This document shows, piece by piece, positions 17,765-27,297 of a stretch of 64,000 nt of DNA. Positions within the stretch are counted from its first letter, which is position 1. Each line of letters starts with the position of its first letter. Made by a program: the position numbers and the translations under genes. The notes beneath the pieces were generated by a model that was not told where the DNA came from, did not search any database, and saw nothing but the letters and a program-made list of their open reading frames with translations. The DNA is taken from NCBI RefSeq assembly GCF_938039205.1, contig NZ_CALHVM010000024.1, positions 1 through 64,000 of the forward strand, written 5' to 3'. The DNA comes from an uncultured Campylobacter sp. Its GTDB lineage: Bacteria > Campylobacterota > Campylobacteria > Campylobacterales > Campylobacteraceae.

Positions 17765-18466
17765 ATGGGTCAGAAAGTAAATCCGATAGGTCTAAGACTA
17801 GGAATAAACCGCAACTGGGAGTCAAGATGGTTTCCTGCTAAAGGAACTTTGGCTGAAAATATCGGCGAAGACTACAAAATTCGCGCTTTCTTGAAAAAGA
17901 AACTTTACTACGCGGGCGTTTCTCAAATTTTGATCGAGAGAACCGCTAAGAAAATTCGTGTAACCGTCGTAGCAGCTCGCCCTGGTATTATCATCGGCAA
18001 AAAGGGCTCTGACGTAGAGAAGCTTAAAGAGGATATCCAAAAGCTGATCAACAAAGAAGTAAACGTAAATATCAAAGAAGAAAGAAAAGCTCAAGCTTCG
18101 GCTCAGCTAGCTGCGGAAAACGTAGCTATGCAGCTTGAAAAACGCGTTGCATTTAGACGTGCGATGAAAAAAGTTATCCAAGGCGCTCAAAAATCAGGTG
18201 CTAAAGGTATCAAAATTTCAGTTGCTGGACGTCTTGGCGGCGCTGAGATCGCTAGAACCGAGTGGTACTTAGAGGGTCGCGTTCCGCTTCACACTCTAAG
18301 AGCTAAGATCGATTACGGCGTTGCCGAAGCGCATACGACTTATGGAAACATAGGTATAAAAGTGTGGATATTTAAAGGTGAGGTTCTTCAAAAAGGCGTT
18401 CAACCTGAAAAGAACGAAGAAGAAAAAGCCGATAAAAAACCGCGCAGAGCAAGAAGAGGTAAATAA
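17765..18466 (+). CDS. rpsC: 30S ribosomal protein S3
   Basis: 233-residue S3, part of the mRNA entry site helicase. It begins [20 protein letters not shown] and has a KH domain with [17 protein letters not shown]; the C-terminal domain includes [17 protein letters not shown]. The tail is Lys/Glu-rich. One base separates it from rplV. Confidence 0.98.
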   Translation: MGQKVNPIGLRLGINRNWESRWFPAKGTLAENIGEDYKIRAFLKKKLYYAGVSQILIERTAKKIRVTVVAARPGIIIGKKGSDVEKLKEDIQKLINKEVNVNIKEERKAQASAQLAAENVAMQLEKRVAFRRAMKKVIQGAQKSGAKGIKISVAGRLGGAEIARTEWYLEGRVPLHTLRAKIDYGVAEAHTTYGNIGIKVWIFKGEVLQKGVQPEKNEEEKADKKPRRARRGK

Positions 18467-18468
18467 TC

Positions 18469-18894
18469 ATGTTGATGCCAAAACGAACTAAATTTCGCAA
18501 ACAGATGAAAGGCAGAAACCGCGGTAAAGCTACTCGCGGCGCTGATCTTGCTATGGGCGAGATCGGAATAAAAGCCGTAGAAGCAGGCCGCGTAAATTCG
18601 CGCCAGATCGAAGCGGCTCGTGTGGCTCTAACCCGCCACGTAAAACGCCAGGCTAAAACTTGGATCAGAGTTTTCCCAGATAAGCCGTTAACTAAAAAAC
18701 CTCTACAAACTCGTATGGGTAAAGGTAAAGCCGGAGTCGAAGAGTGGGTTATGAATATAAAACCAGGTCGTATAATAGTTGAAATGGCGGGCGTAGATGA
18801 GGAATTAGCGCGTGAAGCTCTAACTCTAGCCATCCACAAACTTCCGTTTAAGACTAAAATCGTAACGCGAGAGAGTGAAAATGAAATATACTGA
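18469..18894 (+). CDS. rplP: 50S ribosomal protein L16
   Basis: 141-residue L16, which shapes the A-site on the 50S subunit. [19 protein letters not shown] and [14 protein letters not shown] are diagnostic. ATG 18475 (MPKRTK) is an alternative start. The end overlaps the rpmC start by 14 bases. Confidence 0.97.
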   Translation: MLMPKRTKFRKQMKGRNRGKATRGADLAMGEIGIKAVEAGRVNSRQIEAARVALTRHVKRQAKTWIRVFPDKPLTKKPLQTRMGKGKAGVEEWVMNIKPGRIIVEMAGVDEELAREALTLAIHKLPFKTKIVTRESENEIY

Positions 18895-19066
18895 TATTAA
18901 AGACAAAAGCGTTGCAGAACTTAACGCGTTATTGAAAGAGAAAAAGGTGCTTTTATTTACTTTAAGACAAAAGCTAAAAACTATGCAGCTAAGCAACCCT
19001 AACGAGATTAGCGCCGTCCGCAAGGAAATAGCGCAAATCAACACTGCAATTAGCGCTTCAAAGTAA
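18881..19066 (+). CDS. rpmC: 50S ribosomal protein L29
   Basis: 61-residue L29 at the tunnel exit next to L23. I choose ATG 18881 ([15 protein letters not shown]), the standard N-terminus; GTG 18875 would add only two residues. The [16 protein letters not shown] segment is characteristic. It starts inside rplP. Confidence 0.96.
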   Translation: MKYTDIKDKSVAELNALLKEKKVLLFTLRQKLKTMQLSNPNEISAVRKEIAQINTAISASK

Positions 19067-19076
19067 GGGGTGAGAA

Positions 19077-19328
19077 ATGGCATTAAAAAGAGAAATTCAA
19101 GGTGTCGTTTTACAAAAGGCCGGCGATAAGACGGCTACGATTTTGGTTGAGAGACGCGTTATGCACCCAAGATACCACAAATTCGTAAAACGCTTTAAAA
19201 AATATATGATTCACGACGAAAAGAACGAAACAAAAGCGGGCGATACGGTCGTGGCTATCGAATGCAGACCGCTAAGCGCGAGAAAATCTTTCCGCTTAAA
19301 GACTATTTTAGCGACGGGGGTTGAGTAA
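19077..19328 (+). CDS. rpsQ: 30S ribosomal protein S17
   Basis: 83-residue S17, an early 16S rRNA binder with an OB fold. [19 protein letters not shown] and the C-terminal [14 protein letters not shown] are characteristic. The TAA overlaps the rplN ATG by one base (TAATG). Confidence 0.98.
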   Translation: MALKREIQGVVLQKAGDKTATILVERRVMHPRYHKFVKRFKKYMIHDEKNETKAGDTVVAIECRPLSARKSFRLKTILATGVE

Positions 19329-19696
19329 TGATACAATCTTTTACGAGGCTTACGGTCGCCGACAATAGCGGCGCGAAAGAGCTAATGTGTATTAAGGTTT
19401 TGGGCGGCAGCAAGAGAAGATACGCGACGCTTGGCGACGTTATCATCTGCTCGGTCAAAAAGGCGCTTCCAAATGGTAAGATCAAAAAAGGTCAAGTGGT
19501 AAAAGCGGTCGTCGTTAGAACTAAAAAAGAGGTTCAAAGAGATAACGGCTCGCTAATCCGTTTCGACGAAAACGCAGCCGTCATCCTAGATAACAAACGC
19601 GAGCCTATCGGTACTCGTATCTTTGGACCGGTCGGCCGTGAGGTTAGATACGCTAACTTTATGAAAATCGTTTCGCTTGCTCCGGAGGTGTTATAA
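19328..19696 (+). CDS. rplN: 50S ribosomal protein L14
   Basis: 122-residue L14 at the subunit interface. The [17 protein letters not shown] and [15 protein letters not shown] motifs are intact. It overlaps rpsQ by one base and rplX by one base, so the trio is tightly coupled. Confidence 0.98.
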   Translation: MIQSFTRLTVADNSGAKELMCIKVLGGSKRRYATLGDVIICSVKKALPNGKIKKGQVVKAVVVRTKKEVQRDNGSLIRFDENAAVILDNKREPIGTRIFGPVGREVRYANFMKIVSLAPEVL

Positions 19697-19932
19697 TGGC
19701 TAACGTTAAATTTAAAGTAAAAAAAGGCGATACCGTTAAGATCATCGCAGGCGACGACAAAGGTAAAACAGGTAAAATTTTATCCGTCCTAGCCAAAAAA
19801 GGACAAGTCATCGTCGAGGGCTGCAAGGTAGCTAAAAAAGCTATAAAACCTAGCGAAAAGACCCCAAACGGCGGCTTTATCAATAAAGAGATGCCTATTG
19901 ATATCTCAAATGTTGCAAAAGTTGAGGGCTGA
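19696..19932 (+). CDS. rplX: 50S ribosomal protein L24
   Basis: 78-residue L24, an assembly initiator. The KOW motif [20 protein letters not shown] is at residues 9-28. It is shorter than the ~103-residue E. coli protein but of the size seen in related Campylobacterota. Its start overlaps rplN. Confidence 0.97.
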   Translation: MANVKFKVKKGDTVKIIAGDDKGKTGKILSVLAKKGQVIVEGCKVAKKAIKPSEKTPNGGFINKEMPIDISNVAKVEG

Positions 19933-19934
19933 AA

Positions 19935-20480
19935 ATGAATAGATTAAAAGCTAAATATAACGAGGTCGTAAAGCCTGCTTTGGCTAAAGAATTCGACATC
20001 AAAAATCCTATGCTAATCCCTGCGATCGAAAAGATCGTGATAAGCGTAGGCGCTGGCGAATCTGCTAAAGATCAAAAGCAACTTCAAAATATCGCCGATA
20101 CTATTTCGCTAATCGCTGGACAAAAAGCCGTAGTTACCGACGCTAAAAAATCGGTTGCGGGCTTTAAAGTGCGCGAGGGTTTCCCTGTCGGCGTAAAAGT
20201 AACGCTTAGAAAAGAGAATATGTTTGCGTTTTTAGACAAACTAATCTCTATCGCGCTACCGAGAGTTAAAGACTTTAGAGGCCTTCCAAAAGACGGCTTT
20301 GACGGACGCGGAAACTACAACTTCGGCCTTGACGAGCAGCTAATGTTTCCAGAGGTCGAGTACGATAAGATTTTACGCACTCACGGTATGAATATAGTTA
20401 TAGTCACGACGACGAACAGCGACAAAGAGGCATTCAAATTGCTTGAGCTATTTGGTTTGCCGTTTGCGAAAGGAAAGTAA
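19935..20480 (+). CDS. rplE: 50S ribosomal protein L5
   Basis: 181-residue L5, carrier of 5S rRNA in the central protuberance. It shows [16 protein letters not shown], the P-site tRNA contact region near [19 protein letters not shown], and [22 protein letters not shown]. It ends one base before rpsN. Confidence 0.98.
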   Translation: MNRLKAKYNEVVKPALAKEFDIKNPMLIPAIEKIVISVGAGESAKDQKQLQNIADTISLIAGQKAVVTDAKKSVAGFKVREGFPVGVKVTLRKENMFAFLDKLISIALPRVKDFRGLPKDGFDGRGNYNFGLDEQLMFPEVEYDKILRTHGMNIVIVTTTNSDKEAFKLLELFGLPFAKGK

Positions 20481-20481
20481 T

Positions 20482-20667
20482 ATGGCGAAAAAATCAATGA
20501 TAGCAAAGGCTGCCAGAAAGCCTAAATTTACGGTTCGCGGCTATACGAGATGCCAAATTTGCGGACGTCCGCATTCGGTTTATAAAGATTTTGGAATTTG
20601 CCGCGTATGCCTAAGAAAAATGGCTAACGAGGGACTAATCCCGGGTCTAAAAAAAGCAAGCTGGTAA
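20482..20667 (+). CDS. rpsN: 30S ribosomal protein S14, zinc-binding (type Z)
   Basis: 61-residue zinc form of S14. The four ligands Cys24, Cys27, Cys40 and Cys43 are all present. I start at ATG 20482 ([13 protein letters not shown]) after AAGGAAAG; an upstream in-frame ATG inside rplE gives a non-homologous extension. The C+ form implies zinc dependence of ribosome assembly. Confidence 0.97.
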   Translation: MAKKSMIAKAARKPKFTVRGYTRCQICGRPHSVYKDFGICRVCLRKMANEGLIPGLKKASW

Positions 20668-20676
20668 GGAAGAGAA

Positions 20677-21072
20677 ATGTTAAACGACTTAATTTCAGAC
20701 GGACTAACTCGCATTAGAAACGCCGCAATGAGAAGACTTGAAACTACAAAGCTTCTTCATTCAAACGTCGTCGAGGCTACTTTATCTATCCTTGCGGCTA
20801 AAGGCTATATCGAGAGCTACAACGTCGTAGAAGAAGATAAAAAGAAATTTATAAACGTAGTTTTAAAATACGACGAGCACGGTAGAAGCGTGATTAACGA
20901 GCTTAAGCGCGTATCAAGCCCGGGTCGCCGCGTTTATAAGGGAAAAGACGAGATCAAGAGATTTAAAAACGGCTACGGAACGATCATCGTTAGCACCAGC
21001 AAGGGCGTTTTAAGCAACGAAGACGCTCACAAAGCTGGCGTAGGCGGGGAAATCCTCTGCTCTGTGTGGTAA
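20677..21072 (+). CDS. rpsH: 30S ribosomal protein S8
   Basis: 131-residue S8, which binds the central domain of 16S rRNA and represses the spc operon in E. coli. It begins [19 protein letters not shown] and ends in the [23 protein letters not shown] signature. Instead of running directly into rplF it is followed by a 384-base structured gap. Confidence 0.98.
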   Translation: MLNDLISDGLTRIRNAAMRRLETTKLLHSNVVEATLSILAAKGYIESYNVVEEDKKKFINVVLKYDEHGRSVINELKRVSSPGRRVYKGKDEIKRFKNGYGTIIVSTSKGVLSNEDAHKAGVGGEILCSVW

Positions 21073-21075
21073 TTG

Positions 21076-21104
21076 TCTAAAACGCTACGGGGCAGCGTTT
21101 TAGA
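21076..21104 (+). terminator. Perfect 11-bp hairpin just after rpsH
   Basis: TCTAAAACGCT (21076-21086) pairs with AGCGTTTTAGA (21094-21104) around a seven-base ACGGGGC loop, three bases after the rpsH stop. There is no strong T run behind it, so it could be a weak terminator, an attenuator or an RNA-processing stem. Confidence 0.55.
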
Positions 21105-21456
21105 TTACTTTGAAATGAAATTTGACTAGGCATCTTTTTGTAGTTTATAAAATTTACAAAAAATTTTCGCCGTCAAATTTATAAAATTTAAAAACGGAAG
21201 CTTAAATTTAAAAAGCTTCCCAAATTTAGCTTGGCTTGCAAATTTACCCAAATTTGCCAAAGCTAAATTTAAAAACGACGATGTCAAATTTGACGTTAAA
21301 TTTTGGAAAAAAACTCCAAAAAACAAGTCAAATTTGATGAGAAAATTAAAGTGTTTGAAGCGGTTCTTTATCGCTTCGATTCATTTCTATTTTTATGGTA
21401 TTGCGGTATCCATTCGTAAAAGTAGACATACCCTAGACAAGTAAAAAAGGAAAAAA
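21105..21456 (+). other. AAATTT-rich structured gap between rpsH and rplF
   Basis: No gene. By my count about 13 AAATTT words occur in 21111-21340. Palindromes include GGAAGCTT/AAGCTTCC (about 21196-21220) and AAATTTAGCTTGGC paired with GCCAAAGCTAAATTT (about 21222-21270, one bulged A). The last ~100 bases (TTTTTATGG, GTAGACATACCC) may hold an internal promoter for rplF onwards, but I cannot fix one. The rplF ribosome site is AAAAGGAAAAAA. Confidence 0.5.
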
Positions 21457-21993
21457 ATGTCACGTATAGGAAAACAGCCGATAGCTATTCCAAGCGGAGT
21501 AGAGGTCAGCGTAGAAGGCAACGTCCTTAAATTTAAAAAAGGCGCTCATTTAAAAGAGCTTGACACAAAAGGGCACGTAGATGTTAAAGTTGAAGATGCT
21601 CACATAGTATTTTCTCCAAAGAGCGACGAGAGACAAGATAGAGCCTACTGGGGCACCTATAGAGCGCTTGCAAACAATATCGTCATCGGCATCACAAAAG
21701 GTTTTGTTCGTCAGCTTGAGATCAACGGCGTCGGCTACAAAGCCGCTGCTAAAGGCCAAGTACTTGAGCTTACTTTAGGATTTTCTCACCCGATAAATCA
21801 CGAAGTGCCAAAAGGCGTTGAAATCAGCGTAGAGAAAAACATCATCACTATAAAAGGCGACGATAAGCAAGTGGTTGGTCAGATCGCAGCTCAAGTCAGG
21901 GCGTATAGACCGCCTGAACCATATAAGGGCAAAGGCGTTAAATACGTAGAAGAGCGCATCATCCGCAAAGCCGGTAAGACATCTAAGAAGTAA
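21457..21993 (+). CDS. rplF: 50S ribosomal protein L6
   Basis: 178-residue L6 near the factor-binding site. [17 protein letters not shown] and the C-terminal [15 protein letters not shown] signature are intact. It restarts the spc cluster after the 384-base gap and leads directly into rplR. Confidence 0.98.
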   Translation: MSRIGKQPIAIPSGVEVSVEGNVLKFKKGAHLKELDTKGHVDVKVEDAHIVFSPKSDERQDRAYWGTYRALANNIVIGITKGFVRQLEINGVGYKAAAKGQVLELTLGFSHPINHEVPKGVEISVEKNIITIKGDDKQVVGQIAAQVRAYRPPEPYKGKGVKYVEERIIRKAGKTSKK

Positions 21994-22003
21994 GGGATAG
22001 ATA

Positions 22004-22360
22004 ATGACAGCAAATGTATTAAAAAGAAAACTCGCTCTTAGAATCAAGAGAAAAAGAAGAATCAGAGCCAAAATTTCCGGCACTGCGGTATTGCCTAGAA
22101 TTTCTATCTTCAAGTCAAACAGAACTCTTTACGTCCAAGCTATCGATGACGTAGCAGCCGTAACTCTAGCGGCGGCAGACGGCAGAAAACTAGGCGTAAA
22201 AGCAAACAAAGAAGGCGCCGTAACTTTGGCTAAAGAATTTGCAAAAACTCTAAAAGCTAAAAAAATAGAAGCGGCATTATTCGACAGAAACGGCTATTTG
22301 TATCACGGCGTTATAGCGGCTTTTGCAGACGCATTACGTGAAAACGGTATCAAACTATAA
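22004..22360 (+). CDS. rplR: 50S ribosomal protein L18
   Basis: 118-residue L18, a 5S rRNA binder. It has a basic N-terminus ([19 protein letters not shown]), the [19 protein letters not shown] strand and the C-terminal [20 protein letters not shown]. It lies between rplF and rpsE with ~10-base gaps. Confidence 0.98.
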   Translation: MTANVLKRKLALRIKRKRRIRAKISGTAVLPRISIFKSNRTLYVQAIDDVAAVTLAAADGRKLGVKANKEGAVTLAKEFAKTLKAKKIEAALFDRNGYLYHGVIAAFADALRENGIKL

Positions 22361-22371
22361 GGAAAATCGCT

Positions 22372-22815
22372 ATGGAAAAATATAACAGAGAAGAATTCGA
22401 AGAAGTAATGGTTGATATCGGCCGCGTTACAAAGGTCGTAAAAGGCGGTCGTAGATTTAGATTTACGGCTCTTGTCGTAGTAGGAAACAGAAACGGCCTA
22501 GTGGGCTTTGGCTTCGGTAAAGCAAAAGAGGTGCCGGACGCTATGAGAAAAGCCGTCGACGACGCGTTTAAAAACATCATCGAGGTAAAAAGAAAAGGCT
22601 CGACTATACCTCACGACATAGAGGTTAAATTTAACGCTAGCCGCGTTTTGCTTCGCCCTGCTAGCGAAGGTACGGGCGTGATCGCGGGCGGTAGCGCTCG
22701 TCCTATTTTAGAGCTTGCGGGCATCAAGGATATCCTAACGAAATCGCTTGGCTCAAACAACTCGGCAAACGTCGTTCGCGCTACTTTAAAAGCGCTAAGT
22801 ATGCTTAAAGGCTAA
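22372..22815 (+). CDS. rpsE: 30S ribosomal protein S5
   Basis: 147-residue S5, involved in decoding accuracy and mRNA entry. [20 protein letters not shown], with [17 protein letters not shown] after it, is the family N-terminal domain; [16 protein letters not shown] is the second domain. Gly/Lys residues linked to spectinomycin response lie in the first domain and look ordinary. Confidence 0.98.
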   Translation: MEKYNREEFEEVMVDIGRVTKVVKGGRRFRFTALVVVGNRNGLVGFGFGKAKEVPDAMRKAVDDAFKNIIEVKRKGSTIPHDIEVKFNASRVLLRPASEGTGVIAGGSARPILELAGIKDILTKSLGSNNSANVVRATLKALSMLKG

Positions 22816-22824
22816 GGAGAAGAT

Positions 22825-23226
22825 ATGGGACTAGAAAATTTAAAACCCGCCGAGGGCTCGACTAGACAAACCAAAAGACTAGGTCGCGGTCAAGGTAGCG
22901 GTCAAGGTAAAACCGCAGGCAAAGGACACAAAGGCCAAAGAGCTAGAAAAGGCTACAACGAGAAAAGAGGCTTCGAGGGCGGTCAGCAGCCGCTTCAAAG
23001 ACGCCTTCCGAAAGTAGGCTTTACGTCCAAATTTGAAAAACCTTACGTAATCAACGTAGAAAAAATCGTTGCGGTAAAAGAGCTAAGCGAGATCACCATC
23101 GCTACTATCGCTACCGTACACAAAATTTCAAGCAGCGTCAAGAAAATCAAATTGATCGGAGTGAGCGCGAAAGATTTGGCTTCGAAAATCAAAGACGAGA
23201 ACGTAACCGTTAGCGGACGTGCGTAA
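22825..23226 (+). CDS. rplO: 50S ribosomal protein L15
   Basis: 133-residue L15, a late assembly protein. The basic Gly-rich N-terminus ([19 protein letters not shown]) and [15 protein letters not shown] are typical. The TAA overlaps the secY ATG by one base, coupling it to the translocon gene. Confidence 0.98.
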   Translation: MGLENLKPAEGSTRQTKRLGRGQGSGQGKTAGKGHKGQRARKGYNEKRGFEGGQQPLQRRLPKVGFTSKFEKPYVINVEKIVAVKELSEITIATIATVHKISSSVKKIKLIGVSAKDLASKIKDENVTVSGRA

Positions 23227-24488
23227 TGAATAAGACATTGACCAACAAGATTTTAATCACGTTGGCATTTTTATTTGCTTACAGGATACTGGCATACGTG
23301 CCGGTTCCTGGCGTAAACGTCAATGTTATTAAAGAGTTTTTCGATTCGAATTCCGCAAATGCGCTTGGACTATTTAATATGTTCAGCGGTAAGGCCGCAG
23401 AGCGCCTCAGTATCATCTCTCTAGGCATTATGCCATATATCACGGCATCTATCATCATGGAGCTTTTAGCGGCTACTTTCCCAAATTTAGGCAAGATGAA
23501 AAAAGACCGCGACGGCATGCAAAAATATATGCAAATCATCCGCTATGCCACTATCGGTATCACGCTTGTTCAAGCAGTGGGCGTTAGTATGGGGCTTCAG
23601 AGCCTTCACGGTAGAGGCGGAGAGGACGCGATAATGATAGATATGAATTTATTTATCGCGATTGCGGCAGCTTCGATGTTAACTGGAACTATGCTTTTGA
23701 TGTGGATAGGCGAGCAGATCACTCAGCGCGGTATCGGCAACGGTATCAGCCTTATCATCTTTGCGGGCATCGTTAGCGGCATACCTTCAGCCATCGGCGG
23801 AACGGTAAATTTGGTAAATACGGGCGAGATGAACTTCCTCGTGGTTATCGTAATTTTGCTTGTTATCTTGGTCACGGTAGGCATAGTTATCTACGTCGAG
23901 ATGGGCGAGAGGCGTGTACCGGTGAGCTATTCGCGTAAGGTAGTGATGGAAAATCAAAACAAACGCATTATGAACTATATACCTATCAAAGTAAATTTAA
24001 GCGGCGTTATTCCTCCGATTTTCGCCAGTGCGATTTTGATGTTCCCAAGCACCATTTTGCAGGCCAGCACAAATCCTTATATCCAAGCTATTCACGATTT
24101 TTTAAATCCAAATAGCTATTTTTTCAACTTTTTAACATTTTTACTGGTCGTATTTTTTGCATATTTTTACGCTTCGATAGCGTTTAACGCAAAAGATATC
24201 AGCGAAAATTTAAAAAGACAGGGCGGCTTTATTCCAGGCATTAGACCGGGCGAGGGTACGGCAGGCTATCTAAACGAGGTCGCATCAAGATTAACTTTTA
24301 GCGGCGCGATTTACCTCGGGCTTATCTCAACGCTTCCTTGGGTGCTCGTTAAAATTATGGGCGTTCCGTTTTATTTCGGCGGCACGTCTGTGCTGATCGT
24401 AGTTTCTGTTGCGCTTGATACGATGCGAAGGATAGAAGCTCAAATTTATATGAACAAATATCAAACTCTAAGTGCGGTAGGCTTGTAA
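23226..24488 (+). CDS. secY: Protein translocase subunit SecY
   Basis: 420-residue polytopic channel of the Sec translocon with ten transmembrane segments. Early marks are RILAYVPVPGVN (helix 1 and plug) and LGIMPYITASIIMEL. The cytosolic loop VYVEMGERRVPVSYSRK and the GFIPGIRPGEGTAGYL region contact SecA and the ribosome. secG lies far away at 53306 on the other strand. It overlaps rplO and map by one base each. Confidence 0.98.
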   Translation: MNKTLTNKILITLAFLFAYRILAYVPVPGVNVNVIKEFFDSNSANALGLFNMFSGKAAERLSIISLGIMPYITASIIMELLAATFPNLGKMKKDRDGMQKYMQIIRYATIGITLVQAVGVSMGLQSLHGRGGEDAIMIDMNLFIAIAAASMLTGTMLLMWIGEQITQRGIGNGISLIIFAGIVSGIPSAIGGTVNLVNTGEMNFLVVIVILLVILVTVGIVIYVEMGERRVPVSYSRKVVMENQNKRIMNYIPIKVNLSGVIPPIFASAILMFPSTILQASTNPYIQAIHDFLNPNSYFFNFLTFLLVVFFAYFYASIAFNAKDISENLKRQGGFIPGIRPGEGTAGYLNEVASRLTFSGAIYLGLISTLPWVLVKIMGVPFYFGGTSVLIVVSVALDTMRRIEAQIYMNKYQTLSAVGL

Positions 24489-25246
24489 TGGCTATAACCA
24501 TTATGCAACCAAACGACATAGAGAAAATGCGAGCGGCGAATAAAATCGTCGCTCAAACCCTCGACTACGTGGAAAGCGTGATCAAGCCCGGTATCTCACT
24601 GCTCGAAATAGATAAAATTTGCGACGACATGATAAGGGCTGCGGGTGCAAAGCCAGCGTTTAAGGGGCTTTATGGCTTTCCAAACGCAGCTTGCATAAGC
24701 GTAAACGAAGTAGTCATCCATGGTATCCCGAATGAATACAAACTACAAGAAGGCGACATCGTAAGCGTCGATATCGGTTCAAATTTAAACGGATATTTCG
24801 GCGACTCGGCGAGGACTTGGGGTGTGGGTCAAATTTCTCGCGAGGACGAAAAACTGATCGCTTGCGCTAAAGACGCGTTATACTTTGCGATAGATACCGT
24901 AAAAGCGGGAATGCACTTTAAAGAGCTTAGTTTTGAAATCGAGAAATTTATAAGAGCTCGCGGATTCGTTCCGTTAACTGGATTTTGCGGTCACGGCATC
25001 GGTAGACGCCCGCACGAAGATCCGCAAATTTTAAATTATTTAGAAGGCGGGAGCCCAAAATCCGGACCAAAAATCAAAAACGGAATGGTATTTTGCGTGG
25101 AGCCGATGATCTGCCAAAAAGACGGTACTCCGGTGATCGGTCCTGACAAATGGAAAGTAACCAGTAAAGACGGACTAAGAACCAGCCACTACGAGCACTG
25201 CATGGCAGTCGTGAACGGACGTGCGGAGATTTTAAGCCTAGCGTAA
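24488..25246 (+). CDS. map: Methionine aminopeptidase, type I
   Basis: 252-residue metalloprotease that removes initiator Met. The five metal ligands are visible in VSVDIGSNLNGYFGDSARTW (two Asp), GHGIGRRPHEDP (His), FCVEPM (Glu) and the late Glu in the YEHCMAV region. VIHGIPN supplies the active-site His. It follows secY with a one-base overlap, the common secY-map-infA order. The stop lies at the edge of a 22-bp palindrome. Confidence 0.98.
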   Translation: MAITIMQPNDIEKMRAANKIVAQTLDYVESVIKPGISLLEIDKICDDMIRAAGAKPAFKGLYGFPNAACISVNEVVIHGIPNEYKLQEGDIVSVDIGSNLNGYFGDSARTWGVGQISREDEKLIACAKDALYFAIDTVKAGMHFKELSFEIEKFIRARGFVPLTGFCGHGIGRRPHEDPQILNYLEGGSPKSGPKIKNGMVFCVEPMICQKDGTPVIGPDKWKVTSKDGLRTSHYEHCMAVVNGRAEILSLA

Positions 25247-25297
25247 AATTTTAAAATTTACAAGTTGTTTGTGCGACTTGTAAATTTTAAAATTTTA
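25244..25297. terminator. 22-bp perfect palindromic hairpin between map and infA
   Basis: Left arm 25244-25265 (TAAAATTTTAAAATTTACAA then GT) is exactly complementary to the right arm 25276-25297, with a 10-base loop TGTTTGTGCG. The left arm starts on the map stop codon. The AT-rich arms give a long stem with A and T tracts on both sides, suited to termination in either direction, or to a processing site separating map from infA. Confidence 0.75.
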
Positions 25298-25371
25298 ATT
25301 TGTGGTGAGTTAAAATTTTAATTTCAAACTTCCGTCAAACGGCGAAAGTAAATTTAACAAAAAGGAGTTAA

Positions 25372-25590
25372 GTGGCTAAAGACGACGTCATAGAGATTGA
25401 CGGAAACGTCATCGAGGCGCTGCCAAACGCGACGTTTAAGGTCGAGCTCGACAACAAACATGTGATTTTGTGTCATATTGCGGGCAAGATGAGGATGCAT
25501 TATATTAAGATAATGCCGGGGGACCGCGTAAAGGTGGAACTAACGCCTTACAGTCTAGATAAGGGTAGGATAATTTACCGCCATAAGTAA
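25372..25590 (+). CDS. infA: Translation initiation factor IF-1
   Basis: 72-residue OB-fold protein that occupies the 30S A-site during initiation. It starts at GTG 25372 behind a strong [23 protein letters not shown] and [23 protein letters not shown] are diagnostic. A non-ATG start agrees with tight control of this factor. It is isolated from map by the palindrome and may have its own promoter. Confidence 0.98.
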   Translation: MAKDDVIEIDGNVIEALPNATFKVELDNKHVILCHIAGKMRMHYIKIMPGDRVKVELTPYSLDKGRIIYRHK

Positions 25591-25609
25591 ATTAAAAGCT
25601 AAATTTGGC

Positions 25610-25615
25610 TATACT
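25610..25615 (+). promoter_or_regulatory. Putative -10 box of the alpha operon
   Basis: TATACT preceded by TTTGGC. It would start transcription near 25622 and give a ~125-base leader ahead of rpmJ, long for this genome. No clear -35 box. Confidence 0.5.
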
Positions 25616-25645
25616 CAACCCTTTGCGACAAATTGCTGTATGAAG

Positions 25646-25684
25646 AATTGTTTTCAAAGCCCACCACTTGTTTTGAAAATAGTT
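25646..25684 (+). promoter_or_regulatory. Hairpin in the rpmJ-rpsM leader
   Basis: AATTGTTTTCAAA (25646-25658) can pair over 13 positions (two G-U) with TTTGAAAATAGTT (25672-25684) around a 13-base loop. In other bacteria the alpha-operon leader is the S4 autorepression site; that role here is inferred from position only. Confidence 0.45.
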
Positions 25685-25746
25685 GGTTTAAAATTTCGTT
25701 AAACCTGATGCAGCCTAAAAGTGGAATAAATTTTTAGGAGACTAGA

Positions 25747-25860
25747 ATGAAAGTTCGTCCTTCTGTAAAGAAGATGTGTGACAAATGCAAAATTGTCAAG
25801 CGCCAAGGCGTAGTTCGCATAATCTGCGAAAATCCAAAACATAAACAAAGACAAGGATAA
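25747..25860 (+). CDS. rpmJ: 50S ribosomal protein L36, zinc-binding
   Basis: 37-residue L36 ([19 protein letters not shown] onward) with zinc ligands Cys11, Cys14, Cys27 and His32 intact. The start follows TTTTAGGAGACTAGA. It is separated from rpsM by three bases. Together with zinc-type S14 it makes this ribosome the zinc-rich version. Confidence 0.97.
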   Translation: MKVRPSVKKMCDKCKIVKRQGVVRIICENPKHKQRQG

Positions 25861-25863
25861 AGC

Positions 25864-26232
25864 ATGGCACGTATCGCAGGTGTAGATTTACCAAAGAAAA
25901 AGAGAATCGAATACGGTTTGACCTATATTTACGGTATCGGTCTTCACAAATCTCGTCAAATTTTGGATGCTACCAAAATTTCTTACGATAAAAGAGTAAA
26001 CGATCTAACCGAAGACGAAGCTGCGGCTATCCGCAAAGAGATCCAAGAGAACCACGTAGTGGAAGGCGACCTTAGAAAAAGCGTCGCTATGGATATCAAG
26101 GCTCTTATGGACTTAGGAAGCTACCGCGGTCTAAGACACAGAAAAGGTCTTCCGGTGCGCGGTCAAAAGACTAAAACAAACGCTAGAACTAGAAAAGGCA
26201 AGCGCAAAACAGTCGGCGCTGCGACTAAATAA
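25864..26232 (+). CDS. rpsM: 30S ribosomal protein S13
   Basis: 122-residue S13 of the head, forming bridges to L5 and contacting P-site t[22 protein letters not shown] and the C-terminal [20 protein letters not shown] are intact. It leads the S13-S11-S4-RpoA-L17 run. Confidence 0.98.
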   Translation: MARIAGVDLPKKKRIEYGLTYIYGIGLHKSRQILDATKISYDKRVNDLTEDEAAAIRKEIQENHVVEGDLRKSVAMDIKALMDLGSYRGLRHRKGLPVRGQKTKTNARTRKGKRKTVGAATK

Positions 26233-26241
26233 GGATAAGCG

Positions 26242-26634
26242 ATGGCAAAAAGAAAAGTAGTTAAAAAGAAAATTGTAAGAAAAAGTATCGCTAAAGGTAT
26301 CGTTTATATAAGCGCGACTTTTAACAATACGATGGTAACGGTTACCGATGAGATGGGAAATGCTATCGCTTGGAGCAGTGCTGGCGGACTAGGCTTTAAA
26401 GGAAGTAAAAAATCAACTCCTTATGCAGCCCAACAAGCAGTCGAAGACGCTCTAACTAAAGCAAAAGAGCACGGTATAAAAGAAGTAGGCATCAAAGTAC
26501 AAGGTCCTGGCAGCGGCAGAGAGACCGCAGTCAAGAGCGTAGGCGCGGTAGAGGGCATAAAAGTAACGTTTTTAAAAGATATAACTCCGCTTCCGCATAA
26601 TGGTTGCAGACCGCCAAAACGCCGCCGCGTATAA
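26242..26634 (+). CDS. rpsK: 30S ribosomal protein S11
   Basis: 130-residue S11 on the platform near the mRNA exit. It shows [20 protein letters not shown] and [15 protein letters not shown]; the C-terminus [16 protein letters not shown] is the universal family tail. Confidence 0.98.
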   Translation: MAKRKVVKKKIVRKSIAKGIVYISATFNNTMVTVTDEMGNAIAWSSAGGLGFKGSKKSTPYAAQQAVEDALTKAKEHGIKEVGIKVQGPGSGRETAVKSVGAVEGIKVTFLKDITPLPHNGCRPPKRRRV

Positions 26635-26656
26635 TTAGAAATTTAGGAGAATTATT

Positions 26657-27283
26657 ATGGCTAGATATAGAGGACCCGTTGAAAAATTAGAAAGAAGACT
26701 CGGCGTTAGTTTGGCGCTAAAGGGCGAGCGTCGCTTGGCAGGTAAGAGCGCGCTTGACAAAAGACCTTACGCTCCGGGACAACACGGACAAAGAAGAAGC
26801 AAGATAAGCGAATACGGCTTGCAGCTTCGCGAAAAACAAAAAGCTAAATTTATGTACGGCATTAGCGAGAAGCAATTCCGCCGCCTATTCCAAGAGGCCG
26901 CTCGCCGCGAAGGAAATACCGGTGCGCTTTTGGTGCAGCTTTTAGAGCAAAGACTAGATAACGTAGTTTACAGAATGGGCTTTGCAACTACTCGTCGCTT
27001 CGCTCGCCAACTAGTTACTCACGGACATATTTTAGTAAACGGTAAGAGAGTAGATATTCCTTCTTATAGAGTCCAAGCGGGCGCTAAAGTAGAGGTTATC
27101 GAAAAATCTAAAAACAATCCGCAAATCGTTCGCGCGATCGATCTTACGGCGCAAACTGGCATCGTAGCTTGGGTCGACGTCGAAAAAGATAAAAAATTCG
27201 GAATTTTCACAAGAACTCCGGAAAGGGAAGAAGTCGTCATTCCTGTCGAGGAAAGATTCATAGTAGAGCTTTATTCGAAATAA
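26657..27283 (+). CDS. rpsD: 30S ribosomal protein S4
   Basis: 208-residue S4, primary 16S binder and usual translational repressor of the alpha operon. The N-terminal part is the zinc-free (C-) form: no Cys cluster in the first 40 residues. The S4 RNA-binding domain contains [21 protein letters not shown]. It sits between rpsK and rpoA. Confidence 0.98.
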   Translation: MARYRGPVEKLERRLGVSLALKGERRLAGKSALDKRPYAPGQHGQRRSKISEYGLQLREKQKAKFMYGISEKQFRRLFQEAARREGNTGALLVQLLEQRLDNVVYRMGFATTRRFARQLVTHGHILVNGKRVDIPSYRVQAGAKVEVIEKSKNNPQIVRAIDLTAQTGIVAWVDVEKDKKFGIFTRTPEREEVVIPVEERFIVELYSK

Positions 27284-27297
27284 TAAGGGGTATAACG

